From the NCBI RefSeq assembly GCF_003474435.1, contig NZ_QRNF01000019.1, positions 4,983 to 68,982 of the forward strand: a stretch of 64,000 bases of DNA, written 5' to 3'. The notes below the pieces were generated by a model that was given only the letters and a program-made list of their open reading frames with translations, had not been told where the DNA came from and ran no database searches. The position numbers were made by a program, and so were the translations under genes. Origin of the DNA: Ruminococcus sp. AF46-10NS (lineage in GTDB: Bacteria > Bacillota > Clostridia > Lachnospirales > Lachnospiraceae). Of this stretch, positions 26,604 through 35,748 are shown piece after piece; position 1 is the first letter of the stretch, and each line of letters begins with the position of its first letter.

Positions 26604-27967
26604 AAAAAAACAGCTTGACCTCTGGAAATATAGGGAAAGCATTATTGCTTTTTGTGCTTCCGCTGATTGCCGGAAGCCTGATCCAGCAGTTGTATACAAC
26701 CGTTGATGCGATTATTGTTGGACAGTTTACAGGAAAAGTTGGACTTGCATCCATTGATTCTGTACATACACTTTTCAAGTTTCCGATTAACTTTATGAAT
26801 GGATTGGCAACCGGTGCAACTATTATGATTTCCGGATATTTCGGAGCAAAAGACAAAAAAGGGTTACATTGTGCAGTGCGTACAGCACTTTTGCTTGCCG
26901 GTATTCTTGGAATTATCTGTGCAGTAGTGGGTATTATTTTTTCCCCATGGCTTCTCAAAATCATGTCTGTTCCGAAAGAAATTCATGCAGAGGCATTGAT
27001 CTACTGCCGTATTTATATGGGCGGTATTTGGGCGATGATCCTCTATAATATGATGGCCGGTGTTCTGCGTGCATTCGGGGATTCCAAAAATCCTTTATAT
27101 GTTTTGCTTGTATGCAGTGTGGTCAATATCGTCGCAGATCTTATATTGGTAGGAGTTTTTCATGCCGGCGTTGGAGGAGCTGCTGCGGCCACGGTACTTT
27201 CACAAATTGTGAGCGTGGTATTTACCGCATATCTCCTTATGAAATCTGATTTTCTGGAAGAAAATATAGGCATCAGGACTATGGGAATATGTAAAGAGCA
27301 TATGGGAATGATGATAAAAAAAGGTTTTCCATTAGCTCTTCAATCAATGCTGTTCCCAATCGCCAATTCTATTGTTCAGGCAAGTGTTAATACGATGGGA
27401 ACTGACAGTATTGCGGCATGGGGAATCTGTGATAAACTTGATCTGCTGATCTGGCTAGTCGCGGATTCCATGGGACCGGTACTGACTACATATACCGCAC
27501 AGAATCTTGGTGCCGGTAAGTCGGAGAGAGTAAAGAAAGGTGTTTTCGTTGGTACTGGTCTATCTGTGGTCGCAGTAGGAATTATCAGTATTGTCCTTTA
27601 TTTTGGCGCTGGTCTGATCGGACCGCTTTTTATCGATCAGAAAGATGTTCCGACATTGATACCTCTTGTTATAAAATACATGCAGATGATGGCACCATTT
27701 TTTGCGTTTTATGCTGTTGTAGAAGCACTTTCGGGAGCCTGCTGCGGTCTTGGTGAAACACTGGTACCAATGATAACTACCATGATTACGATCTGCTTGT
27801 TTCGAGTAGCTGGTATTTGGTTTGTTTTGCCAAGGTTTGATACAATGGAATGCATTGTATGGATTTATATTGCATCATGGATTGTGTCAGGTGTTGCTTT
27901 TATTATTTTGTATCTGATAAAGGTTCATAAAATCCATCAGAAAAAGGAAACAACTCTGGCATCGTGA
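26600..27967 (+). CDS. MATE family efflux transporter in the B12-controlled operon
   Basis: 455 residues with twelve membrane segments in two MatE repeats. Seen: IGKALLLFVLPLIAGSLIQQLYTTVDAIIVGQFTG at the N-terminus, FPINFMNGLATGATIMISGYFGAKD, GFPLALQSMLFPIANSIVQASVNTMG at the start of the second repeat and SGACCGLGETLVPM. MATE proteins export organic cations by Na+ or H+ antiport. It is joined by a four-base overlap to the ABC importer genes, so it shares the riboswitch. An exporter in a B12-repressed import operon suggests it deals with a by-product or carrier of the imported compound. This is inference. Confidence 0.92.
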   Translation: MKKNSLTSGNIGKALLLFVLPLIAGSLIQQLYTTVDAIIVGQFTGKVGLASIDSVHTLFKFPINFMNGLATGATIMISGYFGAKDKKGLHCAVRTALLLAGILGIICAVVGIIFSPWLLKIMSVPKEIHAEALIYCRIYMGGIWAMILYNMMAGVLRAFGDSKNPLYVLLVCSVVNIVADLILVGVFHAGVGGAAAATVLSQIVSVVFTAYLLMKSDFLEENIGIRTMGICKEHMGMMIKKGFPLALQSMLFPIANSIVQASVNTMGTDSIAAWGICDKLDLLIWLVADSMGPVLTTYTAQNLGAGKSERVKKGVFVGTGLSVVAVGIISIVLYFGAGLIGPLFIDQKDVPTLIPLVIKYMQMMAPFFAFYAVVEALSGACCGLGETLVPMITTMITICLFRVAGIWFVLPRFDTMECIVWIYIASWIVSGVAFIILYLIKVHKIHQKKETTLAS

Positions 27968-27993
27968 TATTCTGCAAAAATATAATGATTGGA

Positions 27994-28036
27994 AATCGCT
28001 GCATCCCCGTATTTGTCAGGATACAGCGATTTTTTG
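27994..28036 (+). terminator. Terminator of the second B12-controlled operon
   Basis: A 13-base stem (27994-28006 with 28019-28031) with one mismatch is followed by TTTTTT. Confidence 0.85.
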
Positions 28037-28174
28037 ATGCCATGATATATATTATTTTGTTTCTGCATAGAAAATACATTTTTATATAAAAAAATTAAAA
28101 ATCCTCTTTACTTTCTTAAGTTAATATAATAAAATCTATAAATATGTGAAAACATACATGGAAGGGAGAGAAAC

Positions 28175-29705
28175 ATGACAACAGCACATATTTGTATAAT
28201 GGCAGCCATTATCGTCTACCTGGGTGCAATGATCTTTGTGGGTTATCTGTGCTCCAAGAACAACAATGACAGTTCTGACTTTTACCTGGGAGGAAGAAAG
28301 CTTGGCCCTCTGGTAACAGCCATGAGTGCAGAGGCTTCTGACATGAGCAGCTGGCTTCTGATGGGATTGCCTGGACTTGCTTATCTTACCGGTATTGCAG
28401 ACGCAGGCTGGACAGCCATTGGCCTTGCAATTGGAACTTATGTAAACTGGAGGATTGTGGCAAAAAGAATCCGCCGCTACACACATGTGGCCGGAAACTC
28501 CATTACACTGCCATCCTTTTCAGTAACCGTTACAGAGATGAGAAGAAGATCCTGCAGTCCATCGGAGCGATTTTTATCGTAATCTTTTTTATTCCGTATA
28601 CAGCTTCCGGATTTGCAGCCTGTGGTAAGCTTTTTGCCAGTCTCTTTGGCGTAAAATATCTGCCGGCCATGATCATCAGTGCACTGGTTATTGTTGGATA
28701 TACCACACTGGAGGATTCCTGGCAGCATCTACTACAGATTTTATTCAGAGTATCATCATGTCCATCGCACTTGTGATTGTATTCGTATTCGGGATCAGCA
28801 CTGCCGGTGGTATTGAGGCAGTTGCAGACCATGCAAGATCCCTGCCGGGATATCTGACTATGTTTACTACATATGATCCCACAACCGGAACAGAACAGGC
28901 ATATCCACTGCTTAACATTATTTCCATGCTTGCATGGGGACTTGGATATTTCGGAATGCCACATATTCTTCTTCGTTTCATGGCGATTGAAGACGAAGAG
29001 AAACTTACGCTTTCCAGAAGAGTGGCAACTACATGGGTAGTGATCTCACTGGCAGTAGCAGTACTGATCGGTGTGGTAGGACTTGGAATGACAGCAGCAG
29101 GAGAGTTTGACCTTCTGGAGGGCTCCGCATCTGAGACAATTATCGTTCAGATCGCAGATCTTCTCAGTAAACATGGTGTAATTGCAGCAATCCTTGCAGG
29201 ACTCATCCTTGCAGGAATCCTGGCATCCACCATGTCAACCGCAGATTCTCAGCTCCTGGCAGCATCCTCAGCCGTTTCTTCCGACCTTCTCGGAAGCATC
29301 CTGAAGGATAAAGAAACAAAAAAAGAAAGCATGGTAGCCGATAAGATTACGCTTCTTCTCATCGCAGTAGTAGCCATGTTTATTGCCCGCGACCCGAACA
29401 GTTCCGTGTTTACTATCGTATCCTTTGCCTGGGCAGGCTTCGGAGCTGTATTCGGCCCTGTAGTCCTCCTGGCATTATTCTGGAGACGCTCCAACTGGCA
29501 GGGAGCCCTGGCAGGAATGATCTGCGGTGGCTCCATGGTATTCATCTGGAAGTACGGAATCAGCAAACTGGGGGGTGCCTGGGGAATCTATGAACTTCTT
29601 CCGGCTTTTATAGTAGCCATTGCTGCAAACATCATAGTAAGTCTGCTTACCAAAGCCCCATCCAAAGAGATCACTGATGAATTTGACAAGGTAAACCAGA
29701 AATAA
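28175..29705 (+). pseudogene. putP: Sodium/proline symporter PutP-like, broken by two single-base deletions
   Basis: About 510 codons in three frames. Frame 1 gives FYLGGRKLGPLVTAMSAEASDMSSWLLMGLPG, the Na+-site region of the SSS family closest to PutP. Near 28517-28520 one T is missing from a T5 run, and the text continues FSNRYRDEKKILQSIGAIF. Near 28711 one G is missing from GGG, after which FLAASTTDFIQSIIMSIALVIVF resumes and runs to VNQK. The protein would take up proline with sodium through thirteen membrane helices. Both shifts have the same sign and fall in homopolymers, so the gene is probably intact in the cell. Confidence 0.85.
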
Positions 29706-29763
29706 AAGCCTCTGCCATTTTACCAAATTGAATACAATCAAAACAGCAACACCAGACAATAAA

Positions 29764-29806
29764 AGCCGATACAGATGTCCTGATTTGCATCTGTATCGGG
29801 CTTTAT
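29764..29806 (+). terminator. Terminator after the symporter gene
   Basis: A 14-base stem (29764-29777 with 29788-29802, one bulged G) is followed by TTT. It lies between convergent genes and may work on both strands. Confidence 0.75.
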
Positions 29807-29820
29807 GTTCTTTTAATTTA

Positions 29821-30642
29821 TCAATTTTTCCCCTCAAGCTTTTTTAAAAGCTGACTCATAGTCTGGTTCAGCACCGGATGCCGAAAATACGGTGCGATCT
29901 CCACCATAGGCTTCAGTACAAAATCACGGTTTTCCATATCAATATGCGGAACATGCAATTCTTCTGTATCAATGATCTCGTTATCATAAAACAAAATATC
30001 AAGATCCAGTGTCCGCGGCCCCCAGTGAACGATCCTCTTTCGGTCAGCAGCCTGTTCGAGTATATGCAGTCTGTCAAGAAGATCTTCCGGCGAAAGAAGT
30101 GTACGGACTCTCAAAACACCGTTGAGGAATTCATCCTGTTCCACACCACCATAAGGCTCCGTTACAAGATACCCGGAAACCTTCTCAACAACAATTTCCT
30201 TCATATCACGAAGCCCCTGGATCGCATTATCCAGATACTTTTTCTTGTCACCCATATTAGAACCAAATGCAATAAAAGCAGTATGCCATCCACGGGTGAT
30301 CTCCACAGCAACTGTTTTCAGAGGAAGCCTTACAGGAGCCCACGGTTTCTCTATGCGAAGAGTGATCTTTTTAAGAAGCGGAAGAGAGAGCAGTAACATC
30401 TCAGCCAGATTTTCCACAGCAGCTTCAAGCAGTTTATAAGTGTTCTTCTGAAGAAAATCCGTGATCATATGACTGACTTCTCCATAATTAATAGAAGCAG
30501 AGAGATCGTCGGTAAGCCCTGCCGGGCGCGTTTCTGTATACATAATTGCAGAAACTACAAATTTCTGTCCAAGAGCAGTTTCTTCCGGAAATACACCATG
30601 GTTTGCAAAAATCTCAAGATCTCTGATTTCGATTTTATCCAT
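29821..30642 (-). CDS. folBK: Bifunctional dihydroneopterin aldolase / HPPK
   Basis: 273 residues. Residues 1-120 are FolB (MDKIEIRDLEIFANHGVFPEE, INYGEV, LLEAAVENLAE, LRIEKPWAPV), which cleaves dihydroneopterin. Residues 120-273 are FolK (FIAFGSNMGDKKKYLDNAI, VSGYLVTEPYGG, ILEQAADRKRIVHWGPRTLDLDILFYD), which pyrophosphorylates the pterin product. The fusion delivers the substrate for folP, encoded just upstream. Last gene of the folE-HD-folP-folBK unit. Confidence 0.95.
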   Translation of the reverse strand: MDKIEIRDLEIFANHGVFPEETALGQKFVVSAIMYTETRPAGLTDDLSASINYGEVSHMITDFLQKNTYKLLEAAVENLAEMLLLSLPLLKKITLRIEKPWAPVRLPLKTVAVEITRGWHTAFIAFGSNMGDKKKYLDNAIQGLRDMKEIVVEKVSGYLVTEPYGGVEQDEFLNGVLRVRTLLSPEDLLDRLHILEQAADRKRIVHWGPRTLDLDILFYDNEIIDTEELHVPHIDMENRDFVLKPMVEIAPYFRHPVLNQTMSQLLKKLEGKN

Positions 30643-30651
30643 CAGTTCCTC

Positions 30652-31944
<1,293 letters not shown>

Positions 31945-31945
<1 letters not shown>

Positions 31946-32502
31946 CAGTCTTTAACCATTGCAAGGAACTGTTTCTGAAGTTCCATATTTTCTTTAAATT
32001 CACCCCTTGTAACAGTTGTAACGGTTTTGCTTCCCGGCTTTTTGATTCCACGCATAGTCATGCAGGTGTGTTCAGCTTCCAACATGACCATGATTCCTTT
32101 CGGATCAAGAACTCGCTCTAATGCATCTGCGATCTGGACAGTAAGACGCTCCTGGATCTGAGGCCTTCTTGCGTAAACATCTACTGTACGGGCCAGTTTG
32201 CTTAAACCGGTAACTTTGCCGTTTGGAATATAGGCAATATGGGCTTTTCCGTAAAATGGCATCAGATGATGCTCACACATGGAATAGAAAGTGATATCTT
32301 TTTCCAAAACCATCTCATTATTTTCTACATGGAACTGTTTCTGAAGATATTCGTCTGCCTCGTTGTCAAGTCCGCCGTAAATTTCTTCACACATACGGGC
32401 AATACGCTCAGGTGTTCCCTGAAGACCCTCTCTGTCAACATCTTCGCCGATTCCTTCAAGAAGAAGCTTGATCGCCTCTTCAACTTTCGCTTTGTCTACC
32501 AT
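31945..32502 (-). CDS. folE: GTP cyclohydrolase I
   Basis: 185 residues from the ATG at 32502, with GGAGG about 8 bases upstream. FolE opens GTP to dihydroneopterin triphosphate, the first step of folate synthesis. Signatures: [37 protein letters not shown] with the zinc Cys/His ligands, [22 protein letters not shown] and HTCMTMRGI with the third zinc Cys. First gene of the folate operon and directly behind the tetrahydrofolate riboswitch. Confidence 0.97.
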
Positions 32503-32605
32503 AAATAACAACCTCCATTTGTTAAAAAAATCACAGTTTTCGGAGACTGTCTTTTTTATTTTTGGGCATAAAAAAAGATATCTCCAATTGTAATAGAACG
32601 TATGT

Positions 32606-32646
32606 CGAAAAAAGCCCTACACAATATGAGATAATCTCTTATATTG
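32606..32646 (-). promoter_or_regulatory. Hairpin and T-run between THF aptamer and folE
   Basis: On the minus strand CAATATAAGAGA and TCTCATATTG can pair. About ten bases later comes GGGCTTTTTT. It may be part of the riboswitch expression platform, but I could not work out the alternative pairing. Confidence 0.45.
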
Positions 32647-32735
32647 CTGCAACGGGTGCGAACTTCATACCGTAAGACGTACTTTTCGTTCTGGCGACAA
32701 CTCCCCATTCGCCAAACACTTGACGCATAAAGCCC
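32641..32735 (-). promoter_or_regulatory. Tetrahydrofolate (THF) riboswitch
   Basis: Read on the minus strand the segment holds the THF aptamer blocks in order: GCGTCAAGTG, GGCGAATGGG, GTTGTCGCC, AACGAA, a short variable stem, CGGT, GAAGTTCGC and CCGTTGCAGC. This agrees well with the S. mutans folT aptamer as I remember it. It stands directly upstream of folE and would lower expression of the folate operon when reduced folates are abundant. Confidence 0.85.
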
Positions 32736-32926
32736 TATTTTGCATATCATTCATTTCAGGGACAAGTATACCATATACTAATACAATAAGAAAGGGAAAA
32801 TGATAAAAAAATATCACAAAAATAGTGGATATGTTCTATGAATTATGTAGTATTATCTATAGATTTGGCCGATTTTTACAGACTGTACCAGGTACAAAAG
32901 AAAGAAAAAGTAAAAGGCAGATAATT

Positions 32927-32953
32927 CCCGGAACAGTTAAAGTTCTGTTCCGG
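32927..32953 (-). terminator. Terminator of the two small-protein genes
   Basis: A perfect 10-base stem CCCGGAACAG / CTGTTCCGGG with a 7-base loop. On the minus strand it is followed by a pyrimidine-rich stretch. Confidence 0.7.
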
Positions 32954-32963
32954 GTCAGAAGAA

Positions 32964-33239
32964 CTAATGTTGTATCATTTTCATTAGATTTACGATTCGG
33001 TCGAGCCTGGCTGCATCTGCCGGATTCTTTCCCATTTTGATCACTTCTATGATTGTGGAAATTTCATGGGAGCTGAAATTCAATCCGGCATTTTTTCCCC
33101 TGGAAGCAGCTTCCATAATAAAAGGTAGCAGTTCTGAAGGATTTTTCCCCAAGCCCTGATCCGCCAGATTCTGAAGCATGGAGAGTTTTTGCGGATCCAT
33201 CTGGGAAAGGCGGGGGTCTTTTTTCCAGTCGTCACTCAT
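32964..33239 (-). CDS. Hypothetical protein, second of a coupled pair
   Basis: 91 residues, no signal or membrane segment. Mostly helical: DPRLSQMDPQKLSMLQNLADQGL, then ELLPFIMEAASRGKNAGLNFSSHEISTIIEVIKMGKNPADAARLDRIVNLMKMI. I do not recognise the family. The ATG overlaps the stop of the upstream gene by four bases, so the two are translated together. Both proteins share a style of Met/Gln-rich helices, and they probably interact. Function unknown. Confidence 0.7.
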   Translation of the reverse strand: MSDDWKKDPRLSQMDPQKLSMLQNLADQGLGKNPSELLPFIMEAASRGKNAGLNFSSHEISTIIEVIKMGKNPADAARLDRIVNLMKMIQH

Positions 33240-33592
33240 GGATTATCACCTCCTGGTGGATTTTCATTCATGATCTTCATCATCTGTATGGTTGCCATAA
33301 GATTGGTGATCTGATCGATCTGTCTGCGGTTTTGGCTTCCGCAGCACTTTCGTATATCCTGCAGTATTTCCATAGGATCGTTTACGGAGACACTGGCTGC
33401 CTGCATATCCGGATAATAACTGCGATTCTGAAACAAAGTCATAGTATTAATAAGCTCCTGGGTTTTGGCATACATGGACAGAAACCGCTGACCTGATGGC
33501 GGAAGATAGGGGATCATAGCTTTCAGCATCTGATTTCGGTCACTTTCCACCATTTCGTCCAGGGCAGTTCTGGCAATGAAATCCTGTTCCAT
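33236..33592 (-). CDS. Hypothetical protein, first of a coupled pair
   Basis: 118 residues, helical, soluble. Features: IARTALDEMVESDRNQMLKAM, YLPPSGQRFLSMYAKTQELINTM, and MEILQDIRKCCGSQNRRQIDQITNL. Two adjacent Cys near residue 85. Not recognised. I recall no characterised homologue. It heads the two-gene unit that ends at the terminator near 32927. Confidence 0.7.
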   Translation of the reverse strand: MEQDFIARTALDEMVESDRNQMLKAMIPYLPPSGQRFLSMYAKTQELINTMTLFQNRSYYPDMQAASVSVNDPMEILQDIRKCCGSQNRRQIDQITNLMATIQMMKIMNENPPGGDNP

Positions 33593-33700
33593 AAAAAAGT
33601 CCTTTTTCCTGAAATCTATGATTTCTGAAACAGAAATATGACAGAAACACGAAAACTGCCATAATATATATAGAAGAAATTTTTAATAAGGGAAACAGAT

Positions 33701-33835
33701 ATGGGAACTGAAAAAAAGCAGAAGCTTGTGATCGATGGAAATGCTTTTTATGAGATAGATCTGAAATGTCTGGAAGATAAGAAAAAGGAGCAGGAAGAGG
33801 TCAAAAAACAAGACCAGAAAGGGCAGAGGAAATAA
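33701..33835 (+). CDS. Small charged protein of 44 residues
   Basis: ATG at 33701, TAA ending at 33835. The first half is MGTEKKQKLVIDGNAFYEIDL, the second half is a highly charged Lys/Glu/Gln helix. The weak AAGGGA ribosome site is 8 bases upstream. A terminator stem overlaps its stop codon, which strongly supports a real transcript on this strand. No known family. Confidence 0.6.
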   Translation: MGTEKKQKLVIDGNAFYEIDLKCLEDKKKEQEEVKKQDQKGQRK

Positions 33836-33849
33836 CCTCTGCCCCTTTT
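33821..33849 (+). terminator. Terminator overlapping the small gene's stop codon
   Basis: GGGCAGAGG (33821-33829) pairs with CCTCTGCCC (33836-33844), followed by CTTTT. Confidence 0.8.
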
Positions 33850-33862
33850 GGGAGAAAAGAAA

Positions 33863-34150
33863 TCAGCAGCATCCACATCCGTTATTTCCGCAACACAGCA
33901 GAAGAAGGATAATGATCCAGCAGCTATCATTACAGCTGTTGTTATTGCATCCGCAGCTATTATTATTTCCGCAGCAGCAAAGCAGGCAGATGATCCAGAG
34001 AATGCAGGAGCAGCTGTTTCCACCGCCAAACAGGGAAGTTCCCCATCCATTGTTGCATCCACAGCCATTGTTGCATCCACAGTTATTGCCACATCCGGAA
34101 TCACAGCCGCATCCACAGTCATTACAGTTTGTAGCCGCTAAGTCACTCAT
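33863..34150 (-). CDS. Cys/Asn/Gly-rich small protein with hydrophobic patches
   Basis: 95 residues with about 24 cysteines. The N-terminal half has NNGCGC-type repeats, then two hydrophobic stretches, CILWIICLLCCCG and CWIIILLLLCCG, with CGCNN between. GGAGG stands well placed before the ATG. The composition is like the families called chorion class high-cysteine (HCB 13) proteins in Firmicutes. It could be a metal-binding membrane-associated peptide or a spore/surface protein. No mechanism is evident. The antisense reading frame through it is an artefact of the repeat. Confidence 0.7.
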   Translation of the reverse strand: MSDLAATNCNDCGCGCDSGCGNNCGCNNGCGCNNGWGTSLFGGGNSCSCILWIICLLCCCGNNNSCGCNNNSCNDSCWIIILLLLCCGNNGCGCC

Positions 34151-34220
34151 TGATAAGTCCTCCGAAAAATTTGATTACACTTCATCATATGAGGGGAGTC
34201 TGTCCCAGGTTACAAAAAAG

Positions 34221-34249
34221 TTGACAGTGTTTATTCATTACGATATAAT
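34221..34249 (+). promoter_or_regulatory. Promoter of the wall-hydrolase gene
   Basis: TTGACA (34221-34226), 17-base spacer and TATAAT (34244-34249), consensus on both boxes. Confidence 0.85.
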
Positions 34250-34328
34250 AAACCTAATGTAACAATTTTGTAATTTTTAGAAACAGATCCGATATACTCT
34301 CGTCGGTTCAGAAAGAATGGGGAAAATT

Positions 34329-35684
34329 ATGAAGAGTTTCAGAAAAAAGAACTGGTTCAAAGGCCTGATGATGGCCGCGCTGCTTTTGATGGGATGTACT
34401 TTCCTTTCGCATTCGGCTACAGAAGTACAGGCAGCAACTGCCGGATTTAAAACCATTAACGGAAAGACCTACTACATAAAAAGTAATGGAAGCAAACAGA
34501 AAGGCTGGCTTACTCTCGGAAAATATAAATATTATTTTAATAAAAAAACAGGTGTCCAGGTCAAGAGATGGCTCAATGTGAACGGTAAAAAAACATATTA
34601 TTTTACCAGTAAAAAAGGCGTAATGGTAACAGGATGGCTGACTGATTCAAAAAAACATAAACGCTACTTTGATCCGGCTACTGGTAAGCTGACCAGAGGC
34701 TGGATGAAGGACAGCAAAGGTTATAGATATTATTTTACGAGCGGTGAAGGTGTTATGGTTACTGGCTGGATGAAAGACAGCAAAGGTCATCGGCGCTACT
34801 TTTATAAAGGTTCCGGAATAATGGCAACGAAATGGCTGAAGAATACCAGCAAGAATATTAATTATTATTTTGAACCAGATACTGGCTATATGGCTACAGG
34901 CTGGAAGACTATCAGTAAAAAGAAGTATTATTTTGAGAAAAACACAGGTTATATGGTTACCGGTTTAAAGACCATCAGCGGAAAAAAATATTATTTTAAA
35001 GCAGATGGTTCCATGGCCGTCAGCACAACGGTAACAGTTAGCGGAGTTACTTATACGATTTCTTCAACCGGAGTGGCCTCAGTTAAGACAAATGGCAATA
35101 ATAATGGAAGTTCTTCCCATCCGGATAAGAATCTGAGCAATGGAAATGTAAAGGTTTACGATACTAAAAATTCCAGATATTATACCATGGTCAAAGAGTA
35201 TAAGAGTCATCCGGGAATTGCCAATGGCAAGACAACAGATGAGAAACTTCTTGCTGCACTCTGCGAGTCCGAGGCAGGGGATCAGGGAAAGATCGGAATG
35301 GAAGCAGTAGCACTCTGCGTTCTGAACCGTACGATCAAGACAGATAAAGAATTTCCATCAACGATTCGTGGTGTGATCTACGAAAATATTGGAAGCAGCA
35401 CAACAGCTCAGTATTCCGTAGTCCGTAACGGTGCTCTTTTGAAACGACTGAATGGCAATTTCGAGAATCGTACTCTTGCATATCAGGCTGCCAGAGAGGC
35501 TATGACTATTTTTAATAATTATGTTAAAAACGGGAAAGCCAGAACATTAAAAGGATTTAAACAGAAAGATTTCAAATATATGTATTTTATGATGAACAGT
35601 GCTTTCAAAAAACAGCCGTTGAATTTTAGTAAAGTTAAATATGAAGTCTACAAAGATCATACGTTTTTTGTAGACTGGGTATAA
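34329..35684 (+). CDS. Secreted cell-wall hydrolase with choline-binding-type repeats
   Basis: 451 residues from ATG 34329 (GGGGA upstream; an in-frame ATG at 34317 is also possible). An N-terminal signal peptide ends near VQAATA. Residues 40-245 hold about ten CW_binding_1 repeats of about 20 residues (GWLxxxxKxYYF pattern), which bind teichoic acid choline or wall sugars. After a Asn/Ser linker comes a SleB/Hydrolase_2-type domain (LAALCESEAGDQGKIGMEAVALCVLNR with the catalytic Glu, later YMYFMMNSAFKK). It is likely a wall-anchored amidase or lytic transglycosylase acting in growth or spore germination. Confidence 0.88.
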   Translation: MKSFRKKNWFKGLMMAALLLMGCTFLSHSATEVQAATAGFKTINGKTYYIKSNGSKQKGWLTLGKYKYYFNKKTGVQVKRWLNVNGKKTYYFTSKKGVMVTGWLTDSKKHKRYFDPATGKLTRGWMKDSKGYRYYFTSGEGVMVTGWMKDSKGHRRYFYKGSGIMATKWLKNTSKNINYYFEPDTGYMATGWKTISKKKYYFEKNTGYMVTGLKTISGKKYYFKADGSMAVSTTVTVSGVTYTISSTGVASVKTNGNNNGSSSHPDKNLSNGNVKVYDTKNSRYYTMVKEYKSHPGIANGKTTDEKLLAALCESEAGDQGKIGMEAVALCVLNRTIKTDKEFPSTIRGVIYENIGSSTTAQYSVVRNGALLKRLNGNFENRTLAYQAAREAMTIFNNYVKNGKARTLKGFKQKDFKYMYFMMNSAFKKQPLNFSKVKYEVYKDHTFFVDWV

Positions 35685-35693
35685 GAAACAGTT

Positions 35694-35723
35694 CCCTGTC
35701 TGGTGTCAGGCAGGGGATTTTTT
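35694..35723 (+). terminator. Terminator of the wall-hydrolase gene
   Basis: CCCTGTCTG pairs with CAGGCAGGG (one mismatch) and is followed by TTTTTT. Confidence 0.8.
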
Positions 35724-35748
35724 CATACTTCATAACAGGAGGGCATAT

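Noticed and set aside
33748..34141. Ala/Val/Thr-rich frames on both strands beside the Cys-rich gene
   Set aside because: They are out-of-frame readings of the repetitive Cys/Asn/Gly codons; only the minus-strand Cys-rich frame has a ribosome site.
34450..35050. Tandem DNA repeat
   Set aside because: The roughly 60-base periodicity is the coding of choline-binding-type protein repeats.
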